A stretch of DNA of 31,283 bases from an uncultured Fretibacterium sp. (GCA_905373185.1 CAJPSE010000001.1:1-31283), one strand, 5' to 3'. Positions 8,006 through 15,435 are shown, counted from the stretch's first letter. The notes: a model not told the origin generated them from the letters alone. Program-made: numbers and translations.

Positions 8006-8932
8006 ATGCTTTACGAAAGGTTGAAAACATTTCGTGCCGTCTATGACAACATGTCCGTTAACAAGGCTGCGGAACTCCTCCATCTGACGCAGTCTGCCGT
8101 CAGTCAGCAGATGTCGGTTCTGGAAGAGCTTTATCGGGTGAAACTGTTTGTCCGAAAGGGCCGGAGCATTCAATTTACCCCTGAGGGTAAAGCATTGTAC
8201 GAGTGGACAGGGGGTATCGTCTCGTCGATGGAGGAAATTCCCAAGCGCCTGCGTGCCTTGAAAAATTTACAATATGGAGACGGCAAACTGGTTGTTGGAA
8301 CGACTGAAAATGCAGGTATGGTCCTCTCGAGACATTTGGAGAAATTTAGTCGTGTTTTTCCGGGGATACGCATAAAGGTAGGAATCGGAAGTGAAATAGC
8401 GTTGAAGCAGGAGTTGCTGGCCAACGAGTTTGACTTTATCGCTGTCGATGAAATTTTTGAGGGAACTCGTGATACGGGTTTTCCTGCCAGAACCTTGATG
8501 GGGGGATTGAGCGGTTTTTCCTTGATCCTCCCCACCTGGCATTTATGGGCACGCCGTTCTTTGGTCTCACCCCAAGATCTTTCCGATGAGGTGTTCTTGA
8601 TGCACGCACAGGCCCCCTCTCTGCGCTCTTATGTAGAACAATACTTCCTTCTGAACAGAGTTGCCCCGAGAGATATCATTGAGGCAGGCAGTACCGATAT
8701 GATCAAATTGATGGTAGCCAACGGCATGGGGGTGTCCATCGTCGGGGATATAGCCCTGAGCAATCGGTGCCGTCCGGCTGGAATTAAGGTCTTGGCCCTT
8801 AGAGGTTTGGAGGAACTTAAGCGCCACGTTTGGCTCCTTTATCCTCCCAACAAGGAGATTGGTTATACGGCTTGGGCGTTCCTGCGATTGATGGAGCCGG
8901 ATGGCACCGATGTTGCTGTGGAAATTGGATGA
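8006..8932 (+). CDS. LysR-family transcriptional regulator
   Basis: DNA-binding regulator of 308 residues with an N-terminal winged helix-turn-helix (about 3-62; NKAAELLHLTQSAVSQQMSVLE is the helix-turn-helix) and a periplasmic-binding-protein-like effector domain (about 92-295). GGGGAGG precedes the ATG at 8006 by 5 nt. It is transcribed divergently from the M20-NSS-MetS-M24 operon with 220 nt between them, the standard arrangement for a LysR protein controlling its neighbour. The inducer is probably the transported substrate or a breakdown product, which is inference. Its composition, like the operon, is less GC-rich than the rest of the window. Confidence 0.9.
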   Translation: MLYERLKTFRAVYDNMSVNKAAELLHLTQSAVSQQMSVLEELYRVKLFVRKGRSIQFTPEGKALYEWTGGIVSSMEEIPKRLRALKNLQYGDGKLVVGTTENAGMVLSRHLEKFSRVFPGIRIKVGIGSEIALKQELLANEFDFIAVDEIFEGTRDTGFPARTLMGGLSGFSLILPTWHLWARRSLVSPQDLSDEVFLMHAQAPSLRSYVEQYFLLNRVAPRDIIEAGSTDMIKLMVANGMGVSIVGDIALSNRCRPAGIKVLALRGLEELKRHVWLLYPPNKEIGYTAWAFLRLMEPDGTDVAVEIG

Positions 8933-8981
8933 GTATCGGATATGCTTTCTTCTGCTCGATGTGATGGGAGCCCAGTTGTAT

Positions 8982-9027
8982 GAAAGCCGCCGCCAGGGCT
9001 TGATTCTGGCTCTAAAGGCAGGCTTTC
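8982..9027. repeat. nested inverted repeat downstream of lysR
   Basis: Outer arms GAAAGCC (8982-8988) and GGCTTTC (9021-9027) surround inner arms GCCAG (8992-8996) and CTGGC (9006-9010). It lies 49 nt past the regulator stop. It could be a weak terminator for lysR, but there is no T-run. Confidence 0.35.
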
Positions 9028-9055
9028 GGTATACTGTGTCCGGGGGACATATAAT

Positions 9056-9086
9056 TTGCGTATTTTTCCCCGTTTGATGTTATACT
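9056..9086 (+). promoter_or_regulatory. possible promoter for the GGDEF-EAL operon
   Basis: TATACT at 9081-9086 is a good -10 element. The best -35, TTGCGT at 9056-9061, is 19 nt away, longer than ideal. It is placed sensibly, about 140 nt before the coding start. Confidence 0.35.
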
Positions 9087-9137
9087 GAAATAAATTTTGG
9101 GCCATGGGGCCCATGAGGATTGGTCGTTTTAGGGTAG

Positions 9138-9203
9138 GTCCTGTTCGCCCCGCGGCTTTCCCGTCCGGGAACGGGCAAGTGTGCTTAATGTCATCGGGAG
9201 GAC
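9138..9203 (+). other. foldable leader before the c-di-GMP enzyme
   Basis: GTCCT (9138-9142) pairs with AGGAC (9199-9203) around an internal hairpin CCCGT/ACGGG (9160-9164 and 9171-9175). It does not match a c-di-GMP riboswitch that I can recognise. The pairing is short and may be chance. Confidence 0.25.
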
Positions 9204-9226
9204 GGCATGGAACGAGGAAACGTATC

Positions 9227-11917
9227 ATGAAGCTGCAGAAAAAAGTCTTCCGTGCCATCGTGGGGATCCTCCTGGGGCTTTCCCTGATCATGAGCGCGAC
9301 CACGACCCACAATACCGTCAGGGCGTTCGAGGGTATGGAGCGCCGCTTTTTCGAGCAGAACATGTTTCTCCTGCAGAAGTACATCGACGACGAGGTCAAC
9401 CGCCTGACCGACTACGTCTCCGACTGGGGAGCTTGGGACGCCATGTATTCCTTCATGGATACGCGGGATACCCTGCGCTTCGAGGAACTGTTGACCGGTA
9501 CGAGCCTTCGGGCCCTGGATATCGATTTCCTGGCGGTGCTCGACAGGGACATGAACGCCGTGGTGGGGTACATGATCAACGAGCTCGGCGGAGAGATCCC
9601 CCTGAGCAATGAGGTACTGACGCGGCTCAAGGCGGTTGGGTCGCAGTTTCTGGCGATGGAACCGGGGGCGCCCGATTCCGACTCCGAGGAGCGGTCGCTC
9701 TCCCCCCATTTCATGAATCTGGACGGCAGCATTTATCTTTTTGGGAGCAACCCCATCCTGATGACGAACTGGAGCGGTCCTGCCAGGGGCGTGATCATCA
9801 TCGGGGTGGACTTCGCGAAGCGGCTGAAGCAGATCTCGGAGACCCTCGGGAACCCCTGCGAGTTCCTCCCCGTCTCCCCCCAGCGTTACCCGGACCGTTG
9901 GAGCAAGAGTGTCGCCGTCGAGGAGTCGGCGGAGGGACAGGCCCTGGTGTGGCAGACGCGCGGCGCGGTCATCGGCACGGATACCCCGTATGCCCTGATG
10001 ATCCGCACCTCCCGCGACATTTACAACGAGGGCAAGAAAGCGGTCTACAATTCCTACCTCTGGATCTTCCTCAACGGCATCGTCCTTGTGGTGGTCGTGA
10101 TGGAGCTTTTGTCCCGCCTCGTCCTCAATCGCCTCGAGAAGCTGCGGGAGGTCGCGGACACGATCACGGAGGAGCTCAGCCTGTCCCTTCGCGTCCCCGT
10201 GACCTGGAACGACGAGATCTCGGACCTTTCCCGGTCCTTCAACGTCGTCTTCGGGACGCTGGAGCGCATCGTGATGAACATCCCGGATGCCATGATCCTC
10301 TGTACCCTGGAGGGAGAGGTCATCCTGGCCAACCTCCAGGCCCGCCGAATCCTTGGTCTGGGGGGGGCGCCCCAAAATGGCAGGGGGATGCCGATAGAGG
10401 CCCTGGTTCGGAGGAATGGGGGGGAGGGCTCCGCCCGTTCCGAGAAGGAGCAGGATGTCTACGAGGCCTTCCTTTGCTCCCTGGCCGGTGTGGAGATTCC
10501 CGTCGAGATCCATCAGCGCTCCATCGCCTTCGGGAAGCGCAAGACGATCCTCTTCCTGGCGCGGGACCTGACGGACCGCAAGCGCCTCGAGATGCGGCTC
10601 GCCTGGAAGCTCTATTACGACGACCTTACGGGGCTTCCCAACCGGACGTCGCTTGTCGAGGAGATAGGCACTGTCCTGAAGAAAACGGCGTCTGGTTCGG
10701 GCGCCGACTACCGGACGGCCCTGGCGCTCGTCAACATGGACCATTTCAAGAGTATCAATGCCGAGGTGGGGGACGTCAATGGGGACAGGATCCTGGTGAT
10801 GATCTCCGAGCGGCTCAAGGCTGCCTTGGACGGCAGGGGCACGATCTACCGGACGGGCGGCGACGAGTTCGCCATCCTTATCGGGATGCAGGGCGAGATT
10901 CAGGACAGGGCGGCCTTGCTTTCCCTGTTGGAGGGGGCCCGGGACGCGGTCAATCTTCCCTGCGAGGTGGGGGAGGGGGTGGTCCATCCCAGCGCGAGCA
11001 TCGGGGTTCTGTCGGATGTCTCCGCCTGGAACTCCCCCTCGATCATCATCGAAAAGGCGGCGAGCGCGCTGAAGAACGCGAAGAAGGTCGGACTGGGGGC
11101 GGTCATCTTCTTCGAGGGGCGTGACGATCAAGAGGAGGTCCCCTTCTCCAGCTCCATCCTCAATATGAGGGCCGAGCTCCGGTCTGCGATCGATAACGAC
11201 GAGTTCCTCTCCTACTTCCAACCCGTCTATTCCATCAAGGATCGGAGGCTCAGCGGGTTCGAGACGTTGGTGCGCTGGATGCACCCTGAAAAGGGCTTCC
11301 TGCCGCCCTCGCGCTTCATCCCCTACGCCGAGCGCATCGGGCTGGTGGGCGAGATCGACCGCTGCATGATGCGCCGTGCCATGGAGGCCATACGCAAGTC
11401 CTCGAACACCTTTTACTTCTCGGCCAACGGGTCGTCCAACCTGCTGCAGAGCCCCAATGCGGCGGCCGTCATCCAGGACTCCTTGGACGAGGCGGCCATC
11501 GACCCCTCCTGTTTCGTGGTCGAGGTGACCGAGAGCGTTCTCATCGACAACCTGAAGGGGGTCAGCGCGACGCTCGACAGGCTTCGGGAGATGGGGGTCC
11601 GGATCTTCCTCGACGACTTCGGGACGGGCTACTCGTCGTTGCAGTACATTCATTCCCTGCCGCTCGACTGCATCAAGCTGGACATAGCCTTTGTCCGCCA
11701 CGTCTTCGACTCCGAGAAGGAGGCCAGGATGCTTCACACCATCATCGACATGGCCAACGCGCTGAACCTGGATACGGTCGCCGAGGGGGTCGAGACGGAG
11801 GAGCAGTTGTCCTGGCTCGACGAGGCGGGGTGCGGAAAGGCGCAAGGCTTCTATTTCTCCCAACCGCTGTCCTGGGCCGACGCCGAAAAACTGATTCGGA
11901 GGGAAAGAGAGAGATGA
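9227..11917 (+). CDS. membrane CHASE4-HAMP-PAS-GGDEF-EAL c-di-GMP turnover protein
   Basis: Inner-membrane signalling enzyme of 896 residues. Order: membrane segment (about 7-24); periplasmic CHASE4 sensor with W67-x-x-W70-D71; second membrane segment (about 275-297); HAMP; PAS (about 350-450); GGDEF domain with intact GGDEF at 544-548; EAL domain. The GGDEF domain should make c-di-GMP. The EAL signature reads ETL (679-681), keeping the catalytic glutamate; later motifs (NGSSNL, VTES, DDFGTGYSSL at 796-797, KLD, AEGVET) are intact, so phosphodiesterase activity is likely too. The RxxD inhibitory site before GGDEF is absent. I chose the ATG at 9227 because GAGG lies 8 nt upstream and it directly precedes a signal-anchor helix. 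Its last 4 nt overlap the next gene (ATGA), implying a shared function. Confidence 0.9.
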   Translation: MKLQKKVFRAIVGILLGLSLIMSATTTHNTVRAFEGMERRFFEQNMFLLQKYIDDEVNRLTDYVSDWGAWDAMYSFMDTRDTLRFEELLTGTSLRALDIDFLAVLDRDMNAVVGYMINELGGEIPLSNEVLTRLKAVGSQFLAMEPGAPDSDSEERSLSPHFMNLDGSIYLFGSNPILMTNWSGPARGVIIIGVDFAKRLKQISETLGNPCEFLPVSPQRYPDRWSKSVAVEESAEGQALVWQTRGAVIGTDTPYALMIRTSRDIYNEGKKAVYNSYLWIFLNGIVLVVVVMELLSRLVLNRLEKLREVADTITEELSLSLRVPVTWNDEISDLSRSFNVVFGTLERIVMNIPDAMILCTLEGEVILANLQARRILGLGGAPQNGRGMPIEALVRRNGGEGSARSEKEQDVYEAFLCSLAGVEIPVEIHQRSIAFGKRKTILFLARDLTDRKRLEMRLAWKLYYDDLTGLPNRTSLVEEIGTVLKKTASGSGADYRTALALVNMDHFKSINAEVGDVNGDRILVMISERLKAALDGRGTIYRTGGDEFAILIGMQGEIQDRAALLSLLEGARDAVNLPCEVGEGVVHPSASIGVLSDVSAWNSPSIIIEKAASALKNAKKVGLGAVIFFEGRDDQEEVPFSSSILNMRAELRSAIDNDEFLSYFQPVYSIKDRRLSGFETLVRWMHPEKGFLPPSRFIPYAERIGLVGEIDRCMMRRAMEAIRKSSNTFYFSANGSSNLLQSPNAAAVIQDSLDEAAIDPSCFVVEVTESVLIDNLKGVSATLDRLREMGVRIFLDDFGTGYSSLQYIHSLPLDCIKLDIAFVRHVFDSEKEARMLHTIIDMANALNLDTVAEGVETEEQLSWLDEAGCGKAQGFYFSQPLSWADAEKLIRRERER

Positions 11918-13542
11918 GGAAACGGTTATTGGGAGCGGGCTTGATCTGCGGTATCCTTCTGGCGTTCGTCTCCCCGGCCCCCGGAAGGGATGGGAGGGTG
12001 ACCATCCTCTCCATCAACCATCTGAAGAGCCAGCTTCTGCCGATCTCGGAGAAGGTGAACAAGACCTCGGTGCGCATCGGGGGGCTGTCCCATGCCGCGG
12101 GGCTCGTGGAACAGGAGCGGTCCCAGGACGATCCGAACGCTATCTTCGTCCAGACTGGGGAGGCCGTCGAGGGGCCGATGTGGCGTTATTTCGGCGGAGT
12201 TCCGGAGTTCTCGGCCCTCTCGGCCGCCGGGGTCCAGGTGGGGATGATCGGCAAACGCGAGTTCGACTACGGGTGGGATCATCTGAAACAGGCCCTGGAT
12301 CATGCGTCCTTCCCCATGGTCCTCTCGAACGTGTCGATATCCGACCCCAAGGTGGCGCGCAGGTTCGTGCGGAACGTCATCGTCCCGGCGGGGGACCTGA
12401 AGGTCGGCTTCTTCGCGATGCTCTCGACCTGGCTCTTCTCCGTGACGAGGAAGACGGACGAGCTGGTCGTCCTGACCGACACGGAGGGCATAGCCCGGGA
12501 GATGGTCGCCGACCTGCGGTCCCAGGGCGCGGACGTCATCGTGATGCTCAGCAACCTCAGCGAGGGTGAGAACAAGCGCCTGGCGGAGTCGGTCTCGGGG
12601 ATCCACGCGATTGTCGGCCGCGGGATCTCCGAGAAGGAGGAGGTGCAGCTGCAGCTTGTCCAGGGCCCCGACAATTGGACGACCGCCCTGGCCTGGGGCG
12701 GATCCAGGGGAAAGTTTTTGGGCAAGCTCGTCCTGACGACCGAAAAGGGCAGGCTGTTGTGGGAGGAGACGTCCTGGCGCCTTTTGAACATTTCCCCGAA
12801 GGTACCCCCGAACCCGGAGGTCATGAGGATCGCTGCGGAGTACGAGAGCAAGCTCAATAACAGCCTGGAGCGGGCGGTGGGCTTCTTCGAGAGTCCCGTC
12901 GACGCTCACAAGAAGGCGCTTCGTGTTCGGGAGATGCCTTTGGGGGACTTCGTGGCGGATGGGCTTCGGTGGCGGTTCAAGACGGACGTGGGGTTCGTCA
13001 ACGGCGGGTCCCTGAGGGGGGACCGAATCTTCCCGGCCGGAGAGGTCTCGGAGAAGAACTTGATGGAGATCCTGCCGTTCGGCAACACCATCGACGTCGT
13101 AACGGTGACGGGGGTGCAGCTTCGGCAGATAGTGGAGCTCTCCGCCTCCGCCCTCATCGTCGAGGGCGAGCATTTCGACCCCGCGTTTCGCGTCCCGGAC
13201 GGAGGGTTCCTCCAGATCTCCGGGCTGAAGGTCGTCTACGACCTCAAGGAGAAAGCGGCATCCTTTGACGCGGAGGGCAGGCTTTTATCCTGGGGTAACC
13301 GCCTGAAACAAATCTCCGTGCTGAAGGATGGGGAGTGGCGGAAGGTCGACGATAAGGCAAAATACACCGTGGCGGTCAACAGCTGGACGGCCGATGGGGG
13401 TGACCGTTACTTCGTGTTCAAGGAGGCCCGGAGGGAATCGACGGAGGTCCGGGATCTGGACGCCCTGGTGGACTACCTGCGTTCCTTCCCCGACGGAAGG
13501 GTGGACATGAAGACGGACGGCCGCATCGTCATCGAGAAATGA
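11914..13542 (+). CDS. exported 5'-nucleotidase-family protein with degenerate metal site
   Basis: Periplasmic protein of 542 residues with a signal peptide (about 1-24) and the two-domain UshA layout. The N-terminal metallophosphatase fold can be aligned, but its ligands are changed: the usual DxH is H36-L-K38 (SINHLKS), GD is G82-E83, GNHE is G-K114-R115-E (GKREFDYG), the first late histidine is N214 (VMLSNLSEG), and the GHxH is R236-G-I-S239. The C-terminal nucleoside-binding domain looks normal: NGGSLRGD (363-370), LPFGNTIDVVTVTG (387-400), GGFLQISGL (430-438, with stacking F432), NSWTADGGDRY (489-499). It probably binds a nucleotide-like ligand without hydrolysing it. GGAGG precedes the ATG, which overlaps the stop of the GGDEF-EAL gene; a strong terminator follows. 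Confidence 0.85.
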   Translation: MRKRLLGAGLICGILLAFVSPAPGRDGRVTILSINHLKSQLLPISEKVNKTSVRIGGLSHAAGLVEQERSQDDPNAIFVQTGEAVEGPMWRYFGGVPEFSALSAAGVQVGMIGKREFDYGWDHLKQALDHASFPMVLSNVSISDPKVARRFVRNVIVPAGDLKVGFFAMLSTWLFSVTRKTDELVVLTDTEGIAREMVADLRSQGADVIVMLSNLSEGENKRLAESVSGIHAIVGRGISEKEEVQLQLVQGPDNWTTALAWGGSRGKFLGKLVLTTEKGRLLWEETSWRLLNISPKVPPNPEVMRIAAEYESKLNNSLERAVGFFESPVDAHKKALRVREMPLGDFVADGLRWRFKTDVGFVNGGSLRGDRIFPAGEVSEKNLMEILPFGNTIDVVTVTGVQLRQIVELSASALIVEGEHFDPAFRVPDGGFLQISGLKVVYDLKEKAASFDAEGRLLSWGNRLKQISVLKDGEWRKVDDKAKYTVAVNSWTADGGDRYFVFKEARRESTEVRDLDALVDYLRSFPDGRVDMKTDGRIVIEK

Positions 13543-13568
13543 CGGGCGCCGCAGAACGATGAAAGGAC

Positions 13569-13603
13569 GAGAGGGGGTTTGAGGAACCCCCTCTCATTTT
13601 TTT
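13569..13603 (+). terminator. intrinsic terminator after the nucleotidase-family gene
   Basis: GAGAGGGGGTT (13569-13579) pairs with AACCCCCTCTC (13585-13595) across a 5-nt loop, then A and seven T residues. It ends the GGDEF-EAL/nucleotidase transcript. The stop codon of the converging methyltransferase (13594-13596) lies inside the 3' arm. Confidence 0.92.
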
Positions 13604-14217
13604 CGGATATCCCCCCGGCACTCGTAGACGAACGCCGGAGGGATGTTGATGGGGACGAAGGAGGTCCGGATCTCCGAGAAGCGCGATTCGAAGTGGCGCT
13701 TCATGATCTTGGAGTACTGGTAGGCCACGAACTTTCCGCCGGGGACCAGGGTATCCTGGACGGCGTCCAGGATGCGGGCGGTCATCGCCGGGGGAAGGAC
13801 GGTGAAGGGCAGGCTCGAGACGATGCCGTCCAGCTTGTCGATGCCCAGGTCCTCCAGGATGGCGGGCAGTTCCTGGGCGTCCCCATAGAGCTTCAGGCCG
13901 GGGTGCGAGGCGCCGATCATCCGCTGGAGGTCGGGGTCGATCTCGAACACAAGAAGCCGGGCGTCGGGCCGCGCCCGACGGACGATGCTCCGGGTAAAGA
14001 CCCCCGTCCCCGCCCCGAGCTCGGCGACGTTTCGGACCTGGCTCCAGTCGATCTTGTCCAGGACCGCGCGGGTGAGATAGGGCGAGCTGGGGATGACGCT
14101 CCCCACCTGGCGGGGAGCACCGACGAAGCGCCGCAGGAAGACCATGCTTTCCGCAATCCGTGATTTCAGCTGCCTTCCCTGGCGCTGCAGTTGACCGTAA
14201 TCTTTGCTCAATACCAT
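13594..14217 (-). CDS. PmtA-like SAM-dependent methyltransferase
   Basis: Class I methyltransferase of 207 residues. It has a basic amphipathic N-terminus, VGSVIPSSPYLTRAVL (about 38-53), the SAM-binding motif I VAELGAGTGVFT (64-75), an acidic residue after the second strand (FEIDPD) and motif IV SSLPF. This resembles the short phospholipid N-methyltransferases related to rRNA adenine dimethylases, which methylate phosphatidylethanolamine at the membrane surface. Lipid as substrate is inference. The ATG at 14217 has AAAGGA 4-5 nt upstream; a GTG at 14259 would add 14 poorly conserved-looking residues. It is monocistronic, converging on the preceding operon, with its stop in the terminator stem. 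Confidence 0.8.
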   Translation of the reverse strand: MVLSKDYGQLQRQGRQLKSRIAESMVFLRRFVGAPRQVGSVIPSSPYLTRAVLDKIDWSQVRNVAELGAGTGVFTRSIVRRARPDARLLVFEIDPDLQRMIGASHPGLKLYGDAQELPAILEDLGIDKLDGIVSSLPFTVLPPAMTARILDAVQDTLVPGGKFVAYQYSKIMKRHFESRFSEIRTSFVPINIPPAFVYECRGDIRKK

Positions 14218-14401
14218 CCGTTCCTTTCGCTCCGATTCCGTCCCGGCTCCGGCAGTCACGTTCGGAAAAGCCCTCGTCCGGGTACGTTCCTTCCCCCTGT
14301 GTTCCTGGTGTGCGATAATTTCAAGGAGAAACCGTTTTAATCCGTGAAGCCTCCCCGTGGAACCCCAGCTTGCCTGTTTCGAGGAGGAAGCCTGCCGGGG
14401 C

Positions 14402-14422
14402 CGCCGCTATTGTATAGCGGCG
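14402..14422. repeat. 9-bp perfect hairpin
   Basis: CGCCGCTAT (14402-14410) and ATAGCGGCG (14414-14422) with loop TGT. There is no T-run on either side, so a terminator is not indicated. Confidence 0.55.
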
Positions 14423-14487
14423 TGGGGGCTTTAAGCAGACTGCCAGCGAACGTAGTGAGCTGTGCAGGTCGCTTAGTTTCTTCACCA

Positions 14488-14501
14488 GGGGGCTTGCCCC
14501 C
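14488..14501. repeat. G5/C5 hairpin
   Basis: GGGGG (14488-14492), CTTG loop, CCCCC (14497-14501). It is 10 nt before the left 12-bp inverted repeat. A weak terminator or part of a dispersed repeat. Confidence 0.4.
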
Positions 14502-14511
14502 ATGTTAAATT

Positions 14512-14603
14512 TTAGGGAAGCGCCGGAGATTTCTGTATATCATATCGATATTTTGCATATTCATCTTGGACAAGATGTGTGTTTTTTATTTGCGCTTCCC
14601 TAA
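14512..14603. repeat. 92-bp element with 12-bp terminal inverted repeats
   Basis: TTAGGGAAGCGC (14512-14523) is repeated inverted as GCGCTTCCCTAA (14592-14603) with no mismatch. The 68 bp between are markedly AT-rich and contain a 16-bp palindrome. The size and structure fit a miniature inverted-repeat element, or a long-range stem in RNA. No clear target duplication was seen, and no second copy is in the window. Confidence 0.5.
14562..14577. promoter_or_regulatory. 16-bp palindrome, operator-like
   Basis: CATCTTG-GA-CAAGATG, 7-bp arms with a 2-nt centre, 127 nt upstream of the sirtuin start. It has the size of a dimeric repressor site. No matching regulator is identified. Confidence 0.35.
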
Positions 14604-14607
14604 TTAT

Positions 14608-14646
14608 AGCGTATGGGTATAACGTATGGGTACAGCGTATGGGATG
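14608..14646. repeat. three 13-bp tandem repeats upstream of the sirtuin
   Basis: Units AGCGTATGGGTAT, AACGTATGGGTAC and AGCGTATGGGATG lie head to tail 57 nt before the sirtuin ATG, and may overlap its promoter. Confidence 0.65.
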
Positions 14647-14703
14647 TGGACGGGGGAGCGGGGTTTTCATGGTACGGATTATCGAGAAGGAGGGACGGCG
14701 AGG

Positions 14704-15435
14704 ATGAACGGGAACGAACGAGGAAAGCGCCTGGTCGTGCTGACCGGGGCGGGGATGAGCGCCGAGAGTGGGCTCAAGACCTTCCGCGACGCCGGGGGGC
14801 TTTGGGAGGAGTACGACGTCATGGAGGTCGCCAGCATCGAGGGGTGGCACCGCAACCCCAAGCTGGTTACCGAGTTCTACAACCAGCGCCGGGAACAGCT
14901 GGCCCATGCGGAGCCAAACCTTGGGCACCGCATCCTGGCGGAGCTCGAGGGGTTCTTCGACGTGGGGATCGTCACCCAGAACGTGGACAACCTGCACGAG
15001 CGCGCCGGGAGCACGAAGGTGCTGCACCTGCACGGGGAGCTGACCAAGGTGCGCAGCGTCCGGGACGAGACCCGGGTCCGCGACATCGGCTACGGTCGGC
15101 TGGAGTTCGGGGAGACGGACACGGATGGTTCCCCGCTGCGTCCCCATATCGTCTGGTTCGGGGAGGCGGTCCCGATGATCGCGGAGGCGTCCCGATGGGT
15201 GGCGGGGGCGGACATCTTCGCCGTGGTAGGCACGTCCTTGAACGTGTACCCGGCCGCCGGCCTGATCCACGACCTGCGCTCCGGAACGCCCGCGTTCCTG
15301 ATCGACCCCAACGAGGTCGCGCTTCCGGGCAGCTCCCATTTCACCGTGATCCGCGCCGGCGCGGGCCGCGGTATGGAGATATTGAGGGAGAAGCTGCTGG
15401 ACCTCTTCCCCGGACCGGCCCCACGGTCACGGTAG
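14704..15435 (+). CDS. Sir2-family NAD-dependent protein deacylase, zinc-free type
   Basis: Cytoplasmic deacylase of 243 residues that removes acyl groups from lysine using NAD+. It shows GAGMSAESG (15-23), TQNVDNLH (91-98), catalytic H110 in HLHGEL, and the NAD-binding GTSLNVYPAAGL (176-187). Y59-N-Q-R62 matches the Tyr-x-x-Arg pair that lets CobB and SIRT5 accept succinyl or malonyl lysine. The usual four zinc cysteines are missing; the protein contains no cysteine at all, and the zinc region is replaced by RSVRDETRVRDIGY and a short acidic loop. The same zinc-less layout occurs in other bacterial CobB relatives, so this is a subtype rather than damage. AAGGAGGG lies 9 nt before the ATG at 14704. 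It stands alone between a repeat-rich region and the mod genes. Confidence 0.88.
   Translation: MNGNERGKRLVVLTGAGMSAESGLKTFRDAGGLWEEYDVMEVASIEGWHRNPKLVTEFYNQRREQLAHAEPNLGHRILAELEGFFDVGIVTQNVDNLHERAGSTKVLHLHGELTKVRSVRDETRVRDIGYGRLEFGETDTDGSPLRPHIVWFGEAVPMIAEASRWVAGADIFAVVGTSLNVYPAAGLIHDLRSGTPAFLIDPNEVALPGSSHFTVIRAGAGRGMEILREKLLDLFPGPAPRSR

Larger units (their letters stand above)
14218..14703. other. 486-nt gene-free, repeat-rich intergenic region
   Basis: This stretch separates the divergent methyltransferase and sirtuin genes and holds no credible coding sequence. It carries a 9-bp hairpin (14402-14422), a GGGGG/CCCCC hairpin (14488-14501), 12-bp inverted repeats enclosing an AT-rich core (14512-14603), a 16-bp palindrome inside that core (14562-14577) and a threefold 13-bp tandem repeat (14608-14646). 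The imperfect palindrome AGCGAACGTAGTGAGCT (14445-14461) adds to the mosaic look. It is AT-rich from about 14500 to 14640. Confidence 0.65.

Noticed and set aside
9104..9226. 41-codon N-terminal extension of the GGDEF-EAL gene
   Set aside because: It has no ribosome site and would place basic, Pro/Gly-rich residues before a signal anchor. The ATG at 9227 has GAGG at proper spacing.
9087..9226. c-di-GMP riboswitch upstream of the GGDEF-EAL gene
   Set aside because: The conserved GEMM loop sequences were not found; only weak pairing is visible.
9191..11863. Long minus-strand open frame (890 codons) opposite the GGDEF-EAL gene
   Set aside because: It reads as an Asp/Gly/Arg/His-rich low-complexity shadow with no family motif. 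The plus strand carries a complete multidomain enzyme. Such antisense frames are common in GC-rich DNA.
12000..12640. Active 5'-nucleotidase call for the 11914-13542 gene
   Set aside because: All expected metal ligands are substituted, so the gene is described as a family member with a degenerate site.
13569..13595. The 13569-13595 hairpin as terminator for the minus-strand methyltransferase
   Set aside because: On the minus strand no T-run follows the stem; it functions on the plus strand.
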